Origin: Candidatus Woesearchaeota archaeon
GTDB taxonomy: Archaea > Nanobdellota > Nanobdellia > SCGC-AAA011-G17 > UBA489
Length of the DNA stretch: 26,725 bases
Assembly (NCBI GenBank): GCA_016177265.1
Contig: JACOVP010000030.1
Coordinates: 1 to 26,725, forward strand
Direction of reading: 5' to 3'
A model generated the notes under the pieces. That model searched no databases. It had not been told where the DNA came from and saw nothing but the letters and a program-made list of their open reading frames with translations. Positions 23,893 to 26,725 of this stretch are shown in pieces; position 1 is the stretch's first letter, and every line of letters begins with the position of its first letter. Made by a program: the position numbers and the translations under genes.

Positions 23893-24330
23893 ATGGGCAA
23901 CAAATCTAACGGTTTAAACGCAGCAAAAAGGCTCAAAAACAAGCGAAAGCGCTTCCGATGGCATGATGCAAATTATGTACGCAGAACGCTCCATCTGAAG
24001 GAAAAGTCTGATCCCTTACGCGGTTCTTCGCAAGCCCGCGGCATTGTCATTGAGAAACGTCAGTTAGAGGCAAAACAACCCAACAGCGCCCTTAGAAAAT
24101 GTGTGCTCGTCCAGCTGATAAAAAACGGTAAACAAGTCACTGCCTTCTGTCCAAAAGACGGTGCTATCAAGAAGATTGACGAGCATGATGAAGTGATTAT
24201 CGAATGCATCGGCGGTGCACAAGGACGTTCTCCTGGAGACTTGCCCGGTGTCCGTTGGAAAGTCATCAAAGTCAATGATCAAAGTTTAGACGCCTTAGTC
24301 CGTGGCAAGATCGAGAAGGGACGACGATGA
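23893..24330 (+). CDS. rps12: 30S ribosomal protein uS12
   Basis: The 145-residue protein starts MGNKSNGLNAAKRLKNKRKR. It carries the invariant decoding-centre segment KQPNSALRKC and the later GGAQGRSPGDLPGVRWKV loop. uS12 monitors codon-anticodon pairing in the small subunit. The reading frame extends 22 codons upstream, but the TATA box lies inside that stretch and the extension does not resemble the family. The stop overlaps the uS7 start (ATGA). Confidence 0.97.
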   Translation: MGNKSNGLNAAKRLKNKRKRFRWHDANYVRRTLHLKEKSDPLRGSSQARGIVIEKRQLEAKQPNSALRKCVLVQLIKNGKQVTAFCPKDGAIKKIDEHDEVIIECIGGAQGRSPGDLPGVRWKVIKVNDQSLDALVRGKIEKGRR

Positions 24331-24923
24331 ACTTAAAATTATTTGATCGCTGGGACATAACACATATAGAAGTTAAAGACCCTGGTTTAAAAAATTATAT
24401 TGCTCTATCACCGATACTAGTGCCTCGTTCTTCAGGAAGAAATGCCAAGCAACAATTCTATAAAAATAAGTATAACATCGTCGAACGTTTGATGAATCAC
24501 TTGATGGTGCCAGGTCACAAAGGAAAAAAACATTTCATCACTTCAGGTCATGCTGGTGGAAAAAGCCATACAGTATTCAACATTACAGAAAAAACGCTCA
24601 AATTAGTTGAAGAAAAAACCAAGAAGAATCCAGTTGAAGTCCTAGTCAAAGCTTTAGAGAATGCAGCACCCCGTGAAGAAATCACAACGATTGAGTACGG
24701 TGGTGCAAGATATCCACAGGCAGTTGACGCTGCTCCGCAACGACGTGTTGATTTTGCATTACGGATGATGGTCCAGGGTGCGGCACACAAAGCCTTTGGA
24801 GAAAAAATAAAAATAGAAGAAGCATTGTCAGAAGAAATTATTAAAGCATCACTTTGTATGAACACCAGTAACGCTGTCGCGAAGAAACTAGAATTAGAAA
24901 GACAGGCAGATGCAGCACGCTAA
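24327..24923 (+). CDS. rps7: 30S ribosomal protein uS7
   Basis: This 198-residue protein nucleates the head of the small subunit and contacts tRNA in the E site. Recognisable segments are RLMNHLMVPGHKGKKH, VLVKALENAAPREEITTIEYGG, and PQAVDAAPQRRVDFALR, which precedes the AAHKAF helix. It is cotranscribed with uS12 through an ATGA overlap. Its TAA stop (24921-24923) overlaps the TAG stop of the convergent downstream gene, so the two genes share two bases of their stop codons in opposite directions. Confidence 0.97.
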   Translation: MNLKLFDRWDITHIEVKDPGLKNYIALSPILVPRSSGRNAKQQFYKNKYNIVERLMNHLMVPGHKGKKHFITSGHAGGKSHTVFNITEKTLKLVEEKTKKNPVEVLVKALENAAPREEITTIEYGGARYPQAVDAAPQRRVDFALRMMVQGAAHKAFGEKIKIEEALSEEIIKASLCMNTSNAVAKKLELERQADAAR

Positions 24924-25372
24924 TTAATGTGTTTTTCTTCAATACCAAAATATCTTCTTCTAAGAAAAGACTCGAATAAAGAAGAACCTAAAGGATGTAA
25001 AGTATCTCCTCCTAATTCTCTCTGAATTTCTCTGAAGCGTTTTTCTGCAGAATCGTAGTTGGAAAAAGGGATGATTCTTACCTCTTCAAGCAATCCGCCA
25101 CCACTAGCGCCCATTTGTGTATGGGGATAATCTGGAGGTACTGCTAGCCATATAACTCTACCAGGTTCTATGACTGTAGGAACAAATTTTTCTAAAGGAA
25201 TACTATTTCCCATAAGAAATTTATTTGCAAGATTATTAAGATCATCCTGGGGTGTAATTAAGTCAGTGACATCTGCTATTGAAGCTGCAGGGTTCGTTAG
25301 CGAAAAATTTTTCTCATTTGCTGGATAAATGTCTCCGCCTTTTACCCTGTACAATCGAACGGTTGTTGTCAT
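24920..25372 (-). CDS. Conserved-looking hypothetical protein between uS7 and EF-2 genes
   Basis: The 150-residue protein starts MTTTVRLYRVKGGDIYPANEKN and contains PGRVIWLAVPPDYPH, a glycine run (GASGGGLLEEV) and a basic helical end (SLFESFLRRRYFGIEEKH). There is no signal peptide or membrane helix, so it is probably cytoplasmic. I do not recognise a family. A minus-strand TATA box at 25399-25408 gives a short leader, which supports it as a real gene. It converges on uS7 with a 4-nt overlap of stop codons and sits in the usual uS7/EF-2 junction, facing away from EF-2. Confidence 0.65.
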   Translation of the reverse strand: MTTTVRLYRVKGGDIYPANEKNFSLTNPAASIADVTDLITPQDDLNNLANKFLMGNSIPLEKFVPTVIEPGRVIWLAVPPDYPHTQMGASGGGLLEEVRIIPFSNYDSAEKRFREIQRELGGDTLHPLGSSLFESFLRRRYFGIEEKHIN

Positions 25373-25398
25373 CTTCTCTATCCTTCAATCAAGTATAG

Positions 25399-25408
25399 AT
25401 TATAAAGC
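25399..25408 (-). promoter_or_regulatory. TATA box for the minus-strand hypothetical gene
   Basis: Read on the minus strand this is GCTTTATAAT, centred about 31 nt before the ATG at 25372, giving a leader of a few bases. Confidence 0.55.
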
Positions 25409-25569
25409 TTGTGGTAAAAATTCACTGGATAAGAGTAATAATATTCTAACTAAAACAATTTCGAGAAGAGTTATAAAAAAGAAGTTCTCAATCCTACAAA
25501 AAAAATAGTCAACTTCTTCTCCACTCTCTTTGAGTATTATAAAGGAAAAGATAAAACAACGTCGAAATG

Positions 25570-25578
25570 TTTATAAAG
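25570..25578 (+). promoter_or_regulatory. TATA box for EF-2 gene
   Basis: TTTATAAAG is centred about 61 nt before the ATG at 25635 and would give a leader of about 33 nt that includes the purine run AAAAAGAGGA (25616-25625). A weaker alternative TATA (CTTAAATA, 25597-25604) would give a leader of only a few bases. Confidence 0.55.
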
Positions 25579-25634
25579 CATTTTCCAAGAAAGTTCCTTA
25601 AATAGAGATTCTCATAAAAAGAGGATAGCAAACC

Positions 25635-26725
25635 ATGCCACCATCTGATGCAGCAACAGAAATGAAAGAACTGGCCAAAGTGCCTGAACGCATTAGAAAC
25701 ATTTGTACCTCTGCACACATCCACCATGGTAAATGCATAGATGGTAAAAGTAGACTTATTCTAGCAAATGGTGAAATTAAAACTGCCGAGCAAATTTATC
25801 AGCTAGCTGAACAAAAAGGCCAAAAGTTTGAAGAAAAAGAAGAACATATTATCTATGACGTTTCAAAAAAGAATATCACTGTTTTTTCCTTGAATCAAGC
25901 TACAGGTCAATTAGAAAAGAAAGATGTAAGCCTCGCATGGAAACTCAAAGGTGGTCAAGTTATCAAAATAAAGCTTAGAAATGGCTTTGAGATCAGCAGC
26001 ACCCCAGAACATAAGTACATTGTATTTGAAAATATGCAGTTCATTGAAAAGCAAGCAGCAGAATTAAGTTTAGAAGACCAGATTGCTTGTGCAAAAAATA
26101 TAGATTTCTTTTGGAATGAAAAAAAAGCAAGAAAGGAAGATTATAATTATATCAAAATATACACGCAACAGGGAAGACAGAAAGTAATCCAATTGCTAAA
26201 AAACACATTCGAAGATTTAGCATTTGTAGAAGTTGAAAAAATTAGTGAAGGCTACGAAGAAACTGTCTATGATTTCACAGTTCCAGACAATCACACATTT
26301 GTCGCAGAAGGTATCGTCATGCACAATACAGCGCTCACAGATAATTTATTGGCAGCCTCCGGTCACTTAAGTTCGAAAGCAGCCGGAGACCTCGAAGCAG
26401 GCATGGCAACCTGGCAGCACGCAGACGAGCAAGAACGCTTACTGACAGTAGATGCAGCAAACGTCTCCATGGTCCACACCTTCGAGCACCAGAAATATCT
26501 CATTAACTTAATCGATACACCAGGCCACGTTGATTTCGGCGGTAATGTCACTCGTGCCATGAGAGCTATCGATGGAACTATTGTTCTAATCTGTGCAGTC
26601 GAAGGGATTATGCCGCAGACAGAAACCGTTGTCCGCCAAGCGCTCAGAGAAAGAGTCAAACCTGTTCTCTTCATCAATAAAGTAGATCGCCTCATCAACG
26701 AATTAAAATTTACACCAGAACAGAT
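25635..26725 (+). CDS. fusA: Translation elongation factor 2 precursor with mini-intein (3' end outside window)
   Basis: The frame is open from the ATG at 25635 to the window edge (363 codons). The N-terminus MPPSDAATEMKELAKVPERIRNI leads into AHIHHGK, the first part of the G1 P-loop. A 198-residue intein follows, and then TALTDNLLAASG continues the extein. Later GTPase motifs are the G2 region ADEQERLLTVDAANVSMVH, G3 DTPGHVDFGG, and G4 NKVD. EF-2 drives GTP-dependent translocation on the ribosome. Because the intein separates the P-loop lysine from the next threonine, the precursor should not bind GTP until spliced. Confidence 0.95.
   Translation, partial: MPPSDAATEMKELAKVPERIRNICTSAHIHHGKCIDGKSRLILANGEIKTAEQIYQLAEQKGQKFEEKEEHIIYDVSKKNITVFSLNQATGQLEKKDVSLAWKLKGGQVIKIKLRNGFEISSTPEHKYIVFENMQFIEKQAAELSLEDQIACAKNIDFFWNEKKARKEDYNYIKIYTQQGRQKVIQLLKNTFEDLAFVEVEKISEGYEETVYDFTVPDNHTFVAEGIVMHNTALTDNLLAASGHLSSKAAGDLEAGMATWQHADEQERLLTVDAANVSMVHTFEHQKYLINLIDTPGHVDFGGNVTRAMRAIDGTIVLICAVEGIMPQTETVVRQALRERVKPVLFINKVDRLINELKFTPEQ
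25734..26327 (+). other. EF-2 mini-intein (198 aa, no homing endonuclease)
   Basis: It begins with Cys1 (CIDGKSRLILANGEI, block A). Block B is TPEH (precursor residues 123-126, in SSTPEHKYIV), block F VYDFTVPDNHTFVAEG, and the end is VMHN before extein Thr+1. All splicing residues are present: Cys1, block B Thr and His, penultimate His, terminal Asn. The roughly 65 residues between the B and F regions are charged linker without any LAGLIDADG or HNH motif, so the element can splice but not home. Removal restores AHIHHGK-TALTDNLL, an intact P-loop. Confidence 0.95.

Noticed and set aside
25479..25518. Inverted repeat AAGAAGTT / AACTTCTT as a hairpin terminator or operator
   Set aside because: Eight-base arms with a 24-nt AT-rich loop are expected by chance in this composition, and no T-run follows.
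1..26725. CRISPR array, insertion sequence or prophage
   Set aside because: No regularly spaced repeats, transposase motifs or terminal inverted repeats were seen; the only mobile elements recognised are the inteins.

Overview
The window is archaeal. Signs are the split RNA polymerase subunits (RpoB''/RpoB' and RpoA'/RpoA''), RpoH, eL30, archaeal NusA and EF-2 in the conserved archaeal order, Mre11-Rad50, a class III (type IV pilin-like) signal peptide, tRNA introns with bulge-helix-bulge architecture, no encoded CCA, and TATA boxes 25-30 nt before nearly leaderless starts. The pilin start (KRSQAAMEFLMTYGWA) is a form I associate with DPANN archaea such as Woesearchaeota and Pacearchaeota. 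That placement is an inference; no 16S rRNA is present.

Layout. 1-711: the C-terminal part of a polysaccharide flippase in AT-rich DNA, probably the edge of a surface-glycan region. 801-1783: a pilin-like secreted protein overlapping a DUF192 gene. 1825-5602: an ABC exporter pair (ATPase, permease) overlapping an RNase J-type metallo-beta-lactamase ribonuclease. 5652-10424: purF, mre11 and rad50 in one overlapping string. 10483-11895: a signal-anchored surface protein with Ig-like repeats. 11946-12098: tRNA-Tyr with two introns. 12054-12386 (minus strand): a small gene whose 3' end runs into that tRNA. 12387-12714: a TATA-rich gap with one possible 19-codon leaderless ORF. 12715-12915: tRNA-Asp and tRNA-Lys, two bases apart, each with an intron. 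12937-23817: rpoH, rpoB'', rpoB', rpoA', rpoA'', eL30 and a NusA-like gene, almost without gaps. 23893-24923: uS12 and uS7 from their own promoter. 24920-25372 (minus strand): an unrecognised gene. 25635 to the window end: EF-2, cut off by the window.

The striking theme is intervening sequence in the core information machinery. Three inteins lie within about 8.5 kb: a 496-residue LAGLIDADG intein beside the NADFDGD catalytic loop of RpoA', a 478-residue LAGLIDADG intein in RpoA'', and a 198-residue endonuclease-free mini-intein inside the GTPase P-loop of EF-2. All three tRNA genes are interrupted, by four introns in total, one of them at a rare D-loop position. By sequence, active RNA polymerase and EF-2 therefore depend on protein splicing, and mature tRNA-Tyr, -Asp and -Lys depend on RNA splicing.
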